DNA of 64,000 nt from Nitrospirota bacterium (GCA_016213945.1 JACQZF010000039.1:1-64000); one strand, 5' to 3'. Shown: positions 44,768 to 54,708, counted from the stretch's first letter. A program made the numbers and translations. Notes: a model not told the origin generated them from the sequence alone.

Positions 44768-46408
44768 ATGAGCATTGTATATTCAGTAAGCCCTGACGGC
44801 GAGAAGTTCCCGTTACCTTCGCAGGACGAATACAAAAAAGAATTTAATCGCCTGAAAAAGGAAGTGGAAAAGCAGAAAAAGCTGGACCGGGAGATTGTCG
44901 TGGTTATGGGGGTCGGCTTTGTAGGAGTCGCAATGGCCGCTGTTATCGCAGATACCGTAAATAAAAAAGGCCAGCCCGGCAAGTTTGTCATCGGGATGCA
45001 GAGGCCGAGCCCGAGAAGCTACTGGAAAATCCCGGTGCTTAATAAAGGGACCTCTCCGGTAGTATCAGAGGACCAGGAGCTTGAGCCGATGATCAGGAGA
45101 TGCATCCTGGACAAAAAAACCCTTACCGCCACATTTGTGTACGATGTGCTCTCTTTGGCTGATGTAGTTGTGCTTGATATACAATGCGACTATATTAAAG
45201 ACGCCGTCGGAAACGTCCGCGAAGGCCGCGCCGACATGTCGCCTCTTGAAGAGTCTCTCGCAATCGTGGCTGAGCACATTTCCCCTGAAGCCCTTGTCAT
45301 CATTGAAACCACTGTAGCGCCAGGCACAACGGAGCAGATCGCATATCCGATAATGAAGAAGGTTTTTCAGAAGCGCGGGATAAAAAAAGACCCATTGCTT
45401 GCCCACAGCTTTGAAAGGGTAATGCCGGGAAGGAATTATGTATCGAGCATCCGCGATTTCTGGCGCGTGTGCAGCGGCATAAATAAACCGGCGAGGGAGA
45501 AGGTCGTAAAATTTCTTAATGAGATACTTAATACCAAAGATTATCCTCTCACCGTTCTCGATAAGCCCATTGAATCAGAGACGGCAAAGATAATTGAAAA
45601 CAGCTACCGCGCAACGATCCTCGCATTTCTGGATGAGTGGAGCCTTTTTGCTGAGCGCAACGGAGTAGATCTCGTGAAAGTCATCAAAGCAATAAAGGTC
45701 CGGCCAACGCACAACAATATTATATTTCCGGGGCCGGGGATAGGCGGTTACTGTCTGCCGAAGGACGGAGGCCTCGGGGTCTGGGCCTACAAACATATAC
45801 ACGGATTTGAAGACGATATTTTTAAAATAACCCCCATTGCCATCAATATCAACGATACGCGTTCTCTCCATGTAGCACAGCTTACAAGAGACGCTTTGAG
45901 GAACATGAGCAGGCCCATCGCGGCTGCGGACATACTCGTGCTTGGTGCATCATATAGAGAAGACGTCGGCGATACCAGATACAGCGGCTCTGAACTTATG
46001 GTAAGAAGGTTGACGGAGATGGGCGCTGAACTGAAGGTCCATGATCCGTATCTGTCTCACTGGTGGGAATTTGAAAGCCAGGACACCTATCCCGGGAAAG
46101 GACACAGCCTCGCAAGGTTTTTCCGCAACCAGGAAAAACTCAAGAACATGAAAATGGAAAAAGATATGAAGGACGCCTTAAAAGGCGCGGACGCGGTGAT
46201 CTTTGCGGTCCGTCACAAACAGTACCTGGACCTTGATCCCGACAAAGTAGTAAAAATGATCGGCGGTCCCGCAGCGATCATAGACTGTTTCGGCATCCTT
46301 GACGACGATAAAATACGCAGGTATTTTGAATTAGGCTGCGAGGTAAAAGGTCTGGGAAGAGGCCATGTCAAACGGATCAAGGATGAAGTGAGGGCGCAGA
46401 AGAAATAA
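44768..46408 (+). CDS. nucleotide-sugar dehydrogenase (UDP-glucose/GDP-mannose family)
   Basis: A 546-residue NAD-dependent dehydrogenase that oxidises a nucleotide sugar to its uronic acid. The N-terminal NAD loop is VVVMGVGFVGVAMA, the catalytic Cys lies in GPGIGGYCLPKDGG, and the C-terminal domain has GASYREDVGDTRYSGS. It is longer than the usual 430-450 residues because of an N-terminal charged extension (about 40 residues) and insertions. Likely used for surface polysaccharide. Confidence 0.88.
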   Translation: MSIVYSVSPDGEKFPLPSQDEYKKEFNRLKKEVEKQKKLDREIVVVMGVGFVGVAMAAVIADTVNKKGQPGKFVIGMQRPSPRSYWKIPVLNKGTSPVVSEDQELEPMIRRCILDKKTLTATFVYDVLSLADVVVLDIQCDYIKDAVGNVREGRADMSPLEESLAIVAEHISPEALVIIETTVAPGTTEQIAYPIMKKVFQKRGIKKDPLLAHSFERVMPGRNYVSSIRDFWRVCSGINKPAREKVVKFLNEILNTKDYPLTVLDKPIESETAKIIENSYRATILAFLDEWSLFAERNGVDLVKVIKAIKVRPTHNNIIFPGPGIGGYCLPKDGGLGVWAYKHIHGFEDDIFKITPIAININDTRSLHVAQLTRDALRNMSRPIAAADILVLGASYREDVGDTRYSGSELMVRRLTEMGAELKVHDPYLSHWWEFESQDTYPGKGHSLARFFRNQEKLKNMKMEKDMKDALKGADAVIFAVRHKQYLDLDPDKVVKMIGGPAAIIDCFGILDDDKIRRYFELGCEVKGLGRGHVKRIKDEVRAQKK

Positions 46409-46491
46409 TAAACTTCCTGATTGTTGTTTAAGATATTTTCCCCCTGTTATTGAAAGTTGTAAGTCTAATGTCCTATGCAGACTATGGTCTT

Positions 46492-46550
46492 GTCATTCCG
46501 TCTTGTCCGGAATCTTTCTTACGGAAGGACACCCGACAATCGGGAATGAC
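46492..46550 (+). repeat. GTCATTCCGTC...GGGAATGAC element
   Basis: Complete copy upstream of uvrC. Confidence 0.8.
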
Positions 46551-46636
46551 AGCTCTGGGGACATTTGTTATGCAGGGGTCAATTCAATCATTCTCCATAC
46601 TCATTCCTCATTATTCATTTAAGTTATAATTTCACT

Positions 46637-48351
46637 ATGGATATTAAAAAGAAATTGGAGCAGGTCCCCATCTCGCCCGGAATTTATATCATGAAGGGCG
46701 CTAAGGAGAAGACCCTTTACATAGGCAAGGCGAAGAACCTTCGTAACAGGGTGAGGTCGTATTTCCAGAATTCCGCCGCGCTTGATGACCGCAAGACAAA
46801 GATGATGCAGGATGTCAGGGACTTTGATTATATCGTGGCGAACAATGAACTTGAGGCGCTTGTGCTTGAGGCGAATTTTATAAAGAGGGTGAAACCTCCA
46901 TACAACATAATTCTCAGAGACGACAAAAACTACCCGTACCTGAAGCTGACTATCAACGAAGAGTGGCCGAGGCTCGAAGTGTTGCGCAGGATTGAAAAGG
47001 ACGGCGCGCTCTACTTCGGACCCTATGTCCCTGCAGGGGCCATGTGGGAGATGCTGAAATTCATACGGCGCAATTTCCCCATAAGGATTTGCAGGTACAA
47101 CCTTGAAAAGCCGTTCCGCCCCTGTGTTCAATATCAAATGGGAAGATGTATCGCAGGATGCAAAGGCTTTCGGATGCGCTTGAGTTTGAAGAGGCGGCGA
47201 AGATCAGGGACAGGCTTAACTCGATTGAGAAGGCATGGGAAGCGCAGAGCGCTGTTGCGCCGGAGCTTGGTGATATCGACGTCATCGGACTGTATAGGGA
47301 AGGGGAGGAAGCTTCCATGTTTTTGCTCTTTATAAGAAACGACATGGTCATCGGGCAGAAAGATTTCTTCCTGAAAAAAACCGGCGGTATTGAAAATGAG
47401 GAGCTTGTCGCGAGTTTTGTCGAACAGTTTTATTCAAAAGAGATGCTGCTGCCTCCACGGATAATTATTCCTTTGAAATTGCAATTAGCGACACAGCAGA
47501 GATGGCTGAGCGAAAAGAGAGAGAAGCCCGTCAGGCTTTCTTACGCAGTGAATGGGCCTGAAGAAAAGGTGCTTAAGATGGCTGATGATAACGCGCTTTA
47601 TTCATTTAACGTCCATAAGGAAACAAAGGTGGACGAAACGCTTTTGAAAATAAAAGAGCTGCTCAATCTGAAGGTCGTGCCAAGGCGTATCGGCGCTATT
47701 GACGTATCGAATATTTCAGGATCGGAGGCTGTCGGCGCATTGATCGTCTACGAAGACGGGAAGTTTGTGAAGGACGGCTACAGGCTTTTTAAAATTAAAA
47801 CAGTTGAGGGCATTGATGATTTCGCAATGATAGGCGAAGTGGCGGGCAGGTATCTGAAGAATGTTTCAGGCGATGAGGGCAGGCTGCCTCAGTTGATAAT
47901 AATCGACGGGGGCAGGGGGCAGCTCGAATCAGCGCTGAAAGCGATGAAACCTTTCGATCTGCCGGTTGAAGCAGCCGCGATGGCAAAGGCGAAATATGAC
48001 GGCAGAGAACAAAAGCTGTCGGGTGTCCGCACAGAGTTTGAAAGGGTCTATCTCCCCGGCAGGCGGCAGCCGGTTTATCTTGGGCCGCTTGAGGCCTCAA
48101 CGCACCTGCTTCAGAAGATACGCGACGAGGTCCACCGCTTTGCCGTCAGCTATCACAAAAAACTCCGCGCTAAGAGGACGTTCGAATCCCCTCTTGAAAA
48201 GATCCAGGGCATTGCCAAAACAAGAAGGCTTGCGCTGCTGAAGCATTTCGGCAGCATTGACGCGATCAGAAAGGGCACTGTTGACGAAATAGCGTCTGTG
48301 AAAGGCATGAACAAGAAGATAGCGGGGGTTTTAAAGCGCTCTTTATCTTGA
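46637..48351 (+). pseudogene. uvrC: excinuclease ABC subunit C, disrupted by a deletion
   Basis: The N-terminal GIY-YIG nuclease part (PGIYIMKGAKEKTLYIGKAKNL) runs in one frame to RCIAGCKG (about 47163), after which that frame is nonsense to a stop at 47335. The rest of UvrC (RMQRLSDALEFEEAAKIRD, RNase H-like nuclease domain, C-terminal HhH to 48351) is in another frame. Compared with E. coli UvrC about 30 residues between the zinc-like Cys region and the UVR motif are absent. The junction GGATGCAAAGG can be read as native sequence in both frames, so a deletion between two copies of this 11-mer is likely. A TATAAT sits 7 nt before the ATG. Confidence 0.85.
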
Positions 48352-48483
48352 AAGATAAGCTCTTTATTAACTCAAAGATGAAACCTGACATTTTTACTTT
48401 AGCCTGGATAAGCGATAGAGTAATTGAAAAAAAATTTCCATGCAGATAAAATCTGTATAATCTTTTTTATATCAGGAGGCATG

Positions 48484-48873
48484 ATGGCTGAAATAAAAAG
48501 CCGTGAGGACAAGCCCCTACCGGGGATAGAATATTCAGAGATCCGGATACCCGATGAAGACAATCTCGGAAACGGTATTTTCACAACTGTTCTTGAGCCC
48601 AAGGCATTGGCAAAGATCAACCCGCTCTTGAGCTCTATAAGTAATGAACCCGTATTTCAGCTGCTTGTCAGTATAAACGCGGCAGAGCATGAGATCACCG
48701 TTCTGCTTGGCAAGGCGGACAAAAGTCCCGCGACTTCAAGAGAGGTATTTGTGCTGCCCAAAAAACTTGATGATTCAAAGACGCACCAGGTTAATGTGGT
48801 TTTTAAAGACTGGAAGATAACAGGTTTAAAGATGGACGGTGATGACCTGGAGCGGGTGACAGCCTGTCAATAA
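48484..48873 (+). CDS. conserved-looking hypothetical protein
   Basis: Not recognised. A 129-residue soluble protein, start at 48484 (or 48481) after AGGAGG, preceded by TATAAT at 48455. It has beta-rich segments (VFQLLVSINAAEHEITVLLGKAD, HQVNVVFKDWKITGLKMDGD) suggesting a small sandwich fold. Converges with the next gene. Confidence 0.6.
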   Translation: MAEIKSREDKPLPGIEYSEIRIPDEDNLGNGIFTTVLEPKALAKINPLLSSISNEPVFQLLVSINAAEHEITVLLGKADKSPATSREVFVLPKKLDDSKTHQVNVVFKDWKITGLKMDGDDLERVTACQ

Positions 48874-48879
48874 GTTCCG

Positions 48880-49422
48880 CTATTCCTTTTTTGATCCTAT
48901 GAACCAGTCCTTCTTGTCGCTGAATAACACATTGAATGTCGTAAGCGAGCCGTAACACCTGGTGATATACTGCTGAAGATTTACCTTTTCACCTTCGGTG
49001 AATTTTTCAGAGGCGTTGATATTCTGCTCAAGCACGCGCAGTTGATTGCGGACCATTACTATCTTGTGGAAGAAGACTTCTATCGGGACGCTCTTTTCCT
49101 GCATCCCCGGTTTGCCGGGTTTCATGATCATCTCCCCGCCGTTCCATTTTTCAGCAAGCGGGGTTATTCCAACGAGACCTTCTTCAAATAAAATGTCCCG
49201 AATAGTTTCTTTCAGCGCATTGAAATCCATAGTCTGCTCCTGTACGCCCTGCTCTTGCGGGGTTGGCGGGTCGGACAATTCCGTCTCCGCTTCAGCCTCA
49301 GTAAAATACTTTACCCCGGCGGCAATAAAGTTGATCACAAGGCGCTCTTTTTCAACATGCACTACCTTGCCGGTCCCGAAAGCTTTATGATAAACAACCT
49401 TCCCTGTGTAGAACTCTTCCAT
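48880..49422 (-). CDS. hypothetical protein with N-terminal tudor-like segment
   Basis: A 180-residue protein, start set at 49422 after GAGGTGATATC. The N-terminal GKVVYHKAFGTGKVVHVEKERLVINF block resembles the small HxxFGxGxV SH3/tudor-like domains found in UvrD and RapA-type proteins. The remainder is helical. No further identification. Confidence 0.6.
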   Translation of the reverse strand: MEEFYTGKVVYHKAFGTGKVVHVEKERLVINFIAAGVKYFTEAEAETELSDPPTPQEQGVQEQTMDFNALKETIRDILFEEGLVGITPLAEKWNGGEMIMKPGKPGMQEKSVPIEVFFHKIVMVRNQLRVLEQNINASEKFTEGEKVNLQQYITRCYGSLTTFNVLFSDKKDWFIGSKKE

Positions 49423-49508
49423 GATATCACCTCGCAACTGTAAAAGACTTACAGTTGATATGATACAAAAACAGATGAGAAAACTCTATTTATAACCATA
49501 AGGAGAAC

Positions 49509-49532
49509 CGGGAGGGACAAGCGTCCCTCCCG
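49509..49532 (-). terminator. GC-rich hairpin after the DUF3373 gene
   Basis: Perfect 10-bp stem CGGGAGGGAC/GTCCCTCCCG with a 4-base loop, without a clear T run. A terminator or mRNA-end structure. Confidence 0.5.
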
Positions 49533-49555
49533 TCTAACCATAAAAGGAGGGGAGG

Positions 49556-51193
49556 TTAGAACTGCACGTCTATTGTTGCGTAGATGTCCTGTGCCTTTTC
49601 GAGCGGCATGAACATCTGGGCATTTCCTGCTGCGAAATCACTTGCTGATGCCTTCAGGTCAGAAATGCTCTTGGGCTCTCCGACCCATGAGTTGCTCCCT
49701 GTGTAATCAAATTTGTAGTACTGGTAACCAAGCCTGAAAAACACCTTTCCTCTTTTAGCGACAGGCTTTTTATTCAGCTCCTGAATGATATAGACCTCAT
49801 AGACGTCGCCCCTTGTGCCGAGCTTGCTCGTCCACATGTCGTCTCCTGCCGGGACCATTCCGATCCAGTATTTTGAGCCGTAGTTATATTCAGCGCCGAT
49901 CTTTGTACCTGTGGATTCGATGTCATATCTTGCGCCTACATAAACGGCAGAGCCGGTGTGGTTTTCCGCGTCACTGCCTGCTGTCATCGGATTGTCATCA
50001 TAAAGCAGCCCTGCTCCTGTTCCAGGATTATCAAAGGTGCCTACGTCAGTGATATCTCCGTCTCCGTTGCCGTCAACGGCAAAGGTGAACATATCTTTCC
50101 CGGCATCAGTTCTGCTCAGGGCTGCCGAGGCAAAGAGATTGAGAGTGCCCGGCCCTAATTTATCCAGTTTGCCCATCGCCAGCGCGCCAAACCATGTGAT
50201 GTCGCCGAGATTCGCCCTTACGCCTGAATCAGGCATGTTATCAAAGATGTCGTATCCCTTGTTTGCCTGAAGTTCGAGGTGAAGATCATCCGTGCTGTAA
50301 GGGACCACGGCGAGGCCTGCAAAATTAACATCCTTCAGAGTCGCGGTGTCTGTCTTATAACCGCTGTCAAATCCTTTGCCGTAACAGAACTTTGTAAAGG
50401 CCCCGGGCAGTGGAGCAATGTCAGGCGCATAGCCGATTGTCAAGCCGTCAAATGCATAATCCACCAGAAGTCCCTGAACTCCTGCCGTTGTGCTGAGTCT
50501 TTCGGAATTCTGCCTTATGTAGGTTGGAGGGCCGCCTGTTGAAGGCCTTCTGCCGATAGAGAGCCATGCCGGTACATCGCCGATATTGGACCATGTGGCA
50601 TAGGCATAATCAACCCTCAATGTGTTGTCCTGCGGGACATGGGTTACCGAACCGTCGAAGGGGCCATTGGCTCTGTCTGCAAAATACGAGCCCTGGACAG
50701 GCCCCATGCTTTCATGCCCCCATACTTTATACATTGCCAGCCGCGCCCTGACCCAGACATCTTCCACTGGATTGGCTATCACGTTCAGCCCGAAGCGGTT
50801 AAGTAGCAGTGATTCGTTTTTCACTTTCTGCCCGCCTATAATATTGCTGGCTGTTCCGCCCACAAAGACAGGCAGCGAGGTTCCGTATGTGCTTAATGAT
50901 GTCCTTCCAAAAGCTGAACCCGGAATGAGCAGATAATGATCATGAATATCACCTCTTAACGAATCAAACCTGAACCTGTAATCCCCTTCAATCCTCAGCC
51001 ATGACGGCCATACTGCTTTGCTGTCCGTGTCCTCTACCTTTGCGGATTGTGTGTCCTGCATCTGCTGCTTCAGTTGCTGCAATTCCTGGGTGAGGGAGTC
51101 AAGCCTGATCTTCAACTCCTCGTCAGAAGCTGCAAAAGATGCAGCCGGAAGCAACAGGGTCAGCACTGCAAAAACCAATAATGCTTTCCTCAT
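49556..51193 (-). CDS. outer-membrane DUF3373-like porin
   Basis: Secreted 545-residue barrel. The signal peptide (MRKALLVFAVLTLLLPAASFA) is followed by a coiled-coil start (EELKIRLDSLTQELQQLKQQM), then WPSWLRIEGDYRFRFDSLRG and many amphipathic strands, ending in YATIDVQF with a C-terminal Phe. The family is common in dissimilatory metal- and sulfur-metabolising anaerobes. The gene lies downstream of a sigma54 activator on the same strand, with a sigma54-like promoter between. Confidence 0.8.
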   Translation of the reverse strand: MRKALLVFAVLTLLLPAASFAASDEELKIRLDSLTQELQQLKQQMQDTQSAKVEDTDSKAVWPSWLRIEGDYRFRFDSLRGDIHDHYLLIPGSAFGRTSLSTYGTSLPVFVGGTASNIIGGQKVKNESLLLNRFGLNVIANPVEDVWVRARLAMYKVWGHESMGPVQGSYFADRANGPFDGSVTHVPQDNTLRVDYAYATWSNIGDVPAWLSIGRRPSTGGPPTYIRQNSERLSTTAGVQGLLVDYAFDGLTIGYAPDIAPLPGAFTKFCYGKGFDSGYKTDTATLKDVNFAGLAVVPYSTDDLHLELQANKGYDIFDNMPDSGVRANLGDITWFGALAMGKLDKLGPGTLNLFASAALSRTDAGKDMFTFAVDGNGDGDITDVGTFDNPGTGAGLLYDDNPMTAGSDAENHTGSAVYVGARYDIESTGTKIGAEYNYGSKYWIGMVPAGDDMWTSKLGTRGDVYEVYIIQELNKKPVAKRGKVFFRLGYQYYKFDYTGSNSWVGEPKSISDLKASASDFAAGNAQMFMPLEKAQDIYATIDVQF

Positions 51194-51262
51194 TTTTTTC
51201 CTCCTCCTAAGTTTTAGAAATTTTGAAACTTTTGCAAAAGTATCAAGAAAACCGGTTTTGAC

Positions 51263-51343
51263 GTCATACCCGCGAAGGCGGGTATCCAGAAGTCTTTGGT
51301 CTTAAAGAATACTGGATTCCCGATAAAAGACCTCGGGAATGAC
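51263..51343 (+). repeat. GTCATACCCGCG...GGGAATGAC element
   Basis: Complete copy in the 334-bp gap between the activator and the DUF3373 gene, very close to 10681-10746. Confidence 0.8.
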
Positions 51344-51389
51344 GAACAAAAACTTTTGCAAGAGTCTCGTTTATTACAAAAAATAAAAC

Positions 51390-51404
51390 GCAACATTCGT
51401 GCTA
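51390..51404 (-). promoter_or_regulatory. sigma54-like promoter for the DUF3373 gene
   Basis: Minus strand TAGCACGAATGTTGC: AG instead of GG at -24 but correct N10 spacing to GC. Confidence 0.45.
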
Positions 51405-51512
51405 ATGGAGTGGAACGTTTTAGGAATTACTGAACATATGGATAATATGAAATAAATCAGGTGAGACTGTTGCGGGATGAAATCCCCTGATGTTTAGAGG
51501 TGAAACATTATT

Positions 51513-51532
51513 GCTGAAACGTTTGTTTCAGC
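51513..51532 (-). promoter_or_regulatory. palindromic operator candidate GCTGAAAC-N4-GTTTCAGC
   Basis: Perfect 8-bp arms overlapping the end of the activator gene, about 110 bp upstream of the sigma54-like promoter. A second half-site GTGAAAC lies next to it. It may be the activator binding site. Confidence 0.5.
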
Positions 51533-53279
51533 TTGTTACAGGCAGGTTATATTTTTTGATCTTTCTCCAGAGGGTGGTCCGGCTGATGCCGAGGCCTTTT
51601 GCGGTCTTTGACAGGTTGCCTTTATTCTTTAGCAGCCCGTTTTGGATAACCAGCTTTTCCATCTCAGCTACCCCTCCGGGTTTGTCGTCAGTTTCATTTT
51701 CCGGCCGGCCCTGTTTACAAATTGCGGCTATATGCCGGGGAAGGGAATTGAGGTCGATCACATTACCCAGGGCGCGAATATAGGCATGTTCTATAATGTT
51801 CTCAAGCTCTCTCACATTGCCGGGCCATTCATACTCCATGAAAGCCAGCATGGCCTCCTGCGAGACATCCGTGATCTTTTTTCTGTGAGGGAATTTCAGG
51901 GCGCATTTTTCGAGGAAATGATTGACAAGCAGGGGAATGTCTTCCTTTCTCTCTCTGAGATGAGGCACTTTTACCGGGACAACGCATAACCTGTAAAAGA
52001 GGTCCTCCCGGAATTTTTTGGTCTTTATTGCTTCTCTTAAATCAATATTTGTGGCGGCAATGACCCTTACATCCACTTTCTTTGTTTTTACATCGCCGAC
52101 CCTTTCAAATTCCCCGTCCTGCAGCACGCGCAGGAGTTTCGGCTGTGACGAAATCGGCATGTCTCCTATCTCGTCAAGGAATATCGTGCCCCCGTCCGCC
52201 AGTTCAAATTTCCCTATCTTGTCCCTGATGGCGCCTGTAAAGGCCCCTTTAACGTGGCCGAACAATTCGCTTTCAAAGAGACCCTCAACTATCGCAGCGC
52301 AGTTGACCTTTATAAAAGGCTTGTCTCTCCTTGGGCTGTGATGATGAACGGCCCTTGCGATAAGCTCCTTGCCCGTGCCGCTTTCTCCCTGGATCAGGAC
52401 CACGCAGTCTGTATCACTCATGGCCTCTATCGAGTCAAATATCTCCTGCATCTCCCTGCTGCTGCCAATGATGTTGGAGAACCTGTATCTCTCATTCAAC
52501 TCCCTCTTCAGCCTTTCGGTCTCTGTAGCGTCTTTTATTGTGGCTACAAGCCCGACGTTCCTTCCGGCGTGGTCCTTCAAAATTGCGGTCGAGAGATAAA
52601 CCGGGATCGTGGCCCCGTATTTTCCGACTATCCTTTCCTTACAATTAGCCAATCCGTATCCATTTCTCACGGCAAATGAAAGGGGGCATTCCCTGTCGCA
52701 ATTGTCAGCCATCAACACCTCGCTGCATTTACGTCCGATGGCTTCCTTCGCCTTTAAGCCCGTAAGCTGTTCAAGCCCCTCATTAAAGCTCGTGATCCTC
52801 ATCTCCGCGTCTGTTGTGAAGACGCCGTCAGCGAGACTGTTGATGATGGAGTCTATCCGGCTTTTTTCCTGTGAAAGAAGGACGTTGTTTTTTTCCAGCG
52901 AGTCTATTATCTCAACAATGTCCCTCATCGGCCTGAAATTCTCAATGACGCCGATGGTTTTTCCGTTAGCGTCCTTCAGCGGCGAGACATTCAGGCACAG
53001 GGGGATTGGAAGGCTGTTGTGCTTATGCAGATTAATATTGATAAAGTGGGAAGCGCAACTGTTGCTGACGATTGTGTGGAGAGGGCAACTGGTCAGGCAG
53101 AGATCGGTATTCATTACTTCTTTGCAGGAAAGCCCTTCGGGGACTTTGTCCGGCAGCCCTATAAAATTCTTTGCCGTATCGTTAATAAACATGATCTTGC
53201 CATCGAGGCCTATAACAACAATCCCTTCCCCGATGTTCTGAAGAATAAGCCGGCAATTGTTATCCAATTTTTCTTTCAT
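51528..53279 (-). CDS. sigma54-dependent transcriptional activator with two PAS domains
   Basis: A 583-residue enhancer-binding protein: PAS (about 8-115), PAS (about 138-255), AAA+ (GESGTGKELIARAVH Walker A, GAFTGA loop, LFYRLCVVPV), and a C-terminal Fis HTH (NLSKTAKGLGISRTTLWRKIKKY). Each PAS carries the same cysteine pattern C-x8-C-x3-C-P-L (CKEV...CPL and CSEV...CPL). It starts 4 nt after the thiC stop, so it may be read with the thiamin operon. The likely target is the outer-membrane gene downstream. Confidence 0.92.
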   Translation of the reverse strand: MKEKLDNNCRLILQNIGEGIVVIGLDGKIMFINDTAKNFIGLPDKVPEGLSCKEVMNTDLCLTSCPLHTIVSNSCASHFININLHKHNSLPIPLCLNVSPLKDANGKTIGVIENFRPMRDIVEIIDSLEKNNVLLSQEKSRIDSIINSLADGVFTTDAEMRITSFNEGLEQLTGLKAKEAIGRKCSEVLMADNCDRECPLSFAVRNGYGLANCKERIVGKYGATIPVYLSTAILKDHAGRNVGLVATIKDATETERLKRELNERYRFSNIIGSSREMQEIFDSIEAMSDTDCVVLIQGESGTGKELIARAVHHHSPRRDKPFIKVNCAAIVEGLFESELFGHVKGAFTGAIRDKIGKFELADGGTIFLDEIGDMPISSQPKLLRVLQDGEFERVGDVKTKKVDVRVIAATNIDLREAIKTKKFREDLFYRLCVVPVKVPHLRERKEDIPLLVNHFLEKCALKFPHRKKITDVSQEAMLAFMEYEWPGNVRELENIIEHAYIRALGNVIDLNSLPRHIAAICKQGRPENETDDKPGGVAEMEKLVIQNGLLKNKGNLSKTAKGLGISRTTLWRKIKKYNLPVTS

Positions 53280-53283
53280 AGAC

Positions 53284-54585
53284 TCAGCGTTTCCTTAATG
53301 CCTCTTCAACGGTTTTAATGGCGCAGAAATCTCCGCACATGCTGCACACGTGCGACTCTGTCGGCGGGACTTCAGCGCGCCACTGCCTGACCTTGTCGGG
53401 ATTTAATGACAAAGCTATCTGGCCGTTCCAGTCAAGCGCCTTTCTCCTCTTTGCTATTTCAATGTCGAGGTCAATCGCGCCCTTTACGCCCTTTGCTATA
53501 TCAGCGGCGTGCGCCGCGATCCTTAATGCGATAACGCCTTCTTTTACGTCTTCAATATTCGGCAGCCTGATGTGCTCGGCAGGCGTAACATAGCAGAGGA
53601 AATCAGCGCCTGCCGCTCCTGCGATGGCCCCGCCGATAGCAGCGGCAATATGGTCATAGCCCATCGCGATGTCTGTCACAAGGGGGCCGAGGACATAAAA
53701 TGGGGCGCCCTTGCAGATCTCTTTCTGTATCTTGATATTAAGCTCAACCTGGTTTAGCGGCACATGGCCGGGGCCTTCAATGATGACCTGCACACCGGCT
53801 TCAAGCGCCCTGTCTCTTAATGCGCCAAGGGTCAGAAGCTCATCCATCTGTGTCCTGTCAGTTGCGTCGGCAAGACACCCGGGACGGGCGGCATCGCCGA
53901 GGCTCAATGTAAGATCATACTTTCGCGCTATATCGAGAAGGCGGTCATATTTTTCATAAAGCGGATTTTCCCTGTCATTGTAGATCATCCATTCAACGAG
54001 GAACGCGCCGCCCCGGCTTACGATGTCGAGTATCCTCCCATCTTCTCTCAGTGTTTGAATGGTTTTTCTTGTCAGCCCGCAGTGGACGGTCACGAAATCA
54101 ACGCCCTGTTCAGCGTGCTCCTCAATGATGTTGAAAAGGTCATCAGCGCTCATCCTTGAGATCGAGCCTTTGTCCCCGGCAGCCTTTGCGACAGCTTCAT
54201 AAATTGGGACTGTGCCGACTGCAACGGGTGATTTTCTGAGGAGCAGTTTTCTGATGTCCTTTATCGGGCCGCCTGTTGAAAGGTCCATGACGGCGTCAGC
54301 TCCGTATTTCACCAGGACATCAAGCTTCTCCATCTCCTCATCAAGCGAGATCTTGTCCTTTGATGTCCCGATATTGGCATTTACCTTTGTCCTCAAACCC
54401 CTGCCAATGCCGAGAGGCTTTATATCGTGGAATGCGTTTCTCGATATAACACTGACGCCTGACGCGATGTCCTGAGAAAGTCTTTCAGGCTCGACACCTT
54501 CATCAATGGCAACCTGTTTCACCTCATCGGTGATGATGCCCTTCTTTGCAAGCTCGATTCTCGTATACTGTAATGCTTTAGTCAT
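53284..54585 (-). CDS. thiC: phosphomethylpyrimidine synthase ThiC
   Basis: Radical SAM enzyme converting AIR to HMP-P in thiamin synthesis. The 433-residue form lacks the long N-terminal domain of E. coli ThiC. The cluster motif CSMCGDFCAIK lies at the C-terminus; VNANIGTS, GADAVMDLSTGG and EGPGHVPL are family blocks. Last biosynthetic gene of the TPP-controlled operon. Confidence 0.97.
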   Translation of the reverse strand: MTKALQYTRIELAKKGIITDEVKQVAIDEGVEPERLSQDIASGVSVISRNAFHDIKPLGIGRGLRTKVNANIGTSKDKISLDEEMEKLDVLVKYGADAVMDLSTGGPIKDIRKLLLRKSPVAVGTVPIYEAVAKAAGDKGSISRMSADDLFNIIEEHAEQGVDFVTVHCGLTRKTIQTLREDGRILDIVSRGGAFLVEWMIYNDRENPLYEKYDRLLDIARKYDLTLSLGDAARPGCLADATDRTQMDELLTLGALRDRALEAGVQVIIEGPGHVPLNQVELNIKIQKEICKGAPFYVLGPLVTDIAMGYDHIAAAIGGAIAGAAGADFLCYVTPAEHIRLPNIEDVKEGVIALRIAAHAADIAKGVKGAIDLDIEIAKRRKALDWNGQIALSLNPDKVRQWRAEVPPTESHVCSMCGDFCAIKTVEEALRKR

Positions 54586-54609
54586 GATTTTCTCCTATTC
54601 TGATTTTGA

Positions 54610-54705
54610 AAAATCCCCCTTGTTCCCCCTTTTTCAAAGGGGGATTTGATACCCCTCTTTGGCAAAGACCAACAGTAGGTGCCTTAAGCAGGGGCGAGGG
54701 GAGAT
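54610..54705 (+). repeat. CCCC-rich repeat between thiC and thiE
   Basis: AATCCCCCTTGTTCCCCC with CTTTTTCAAAGGGGGATT, then a second diverged unit ending GGGGCGAGGGGAGATTT. Confidence 0.75.
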
Positions 54706-54708
54706 TTT

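Noticed and set aside
48423-48460. sigma70 promoter TTGAAA...TATAAT before the hypothetical gene at 48484
   Set aside because: The spacer is 26 bp, too long; only the TATAAT is credible.
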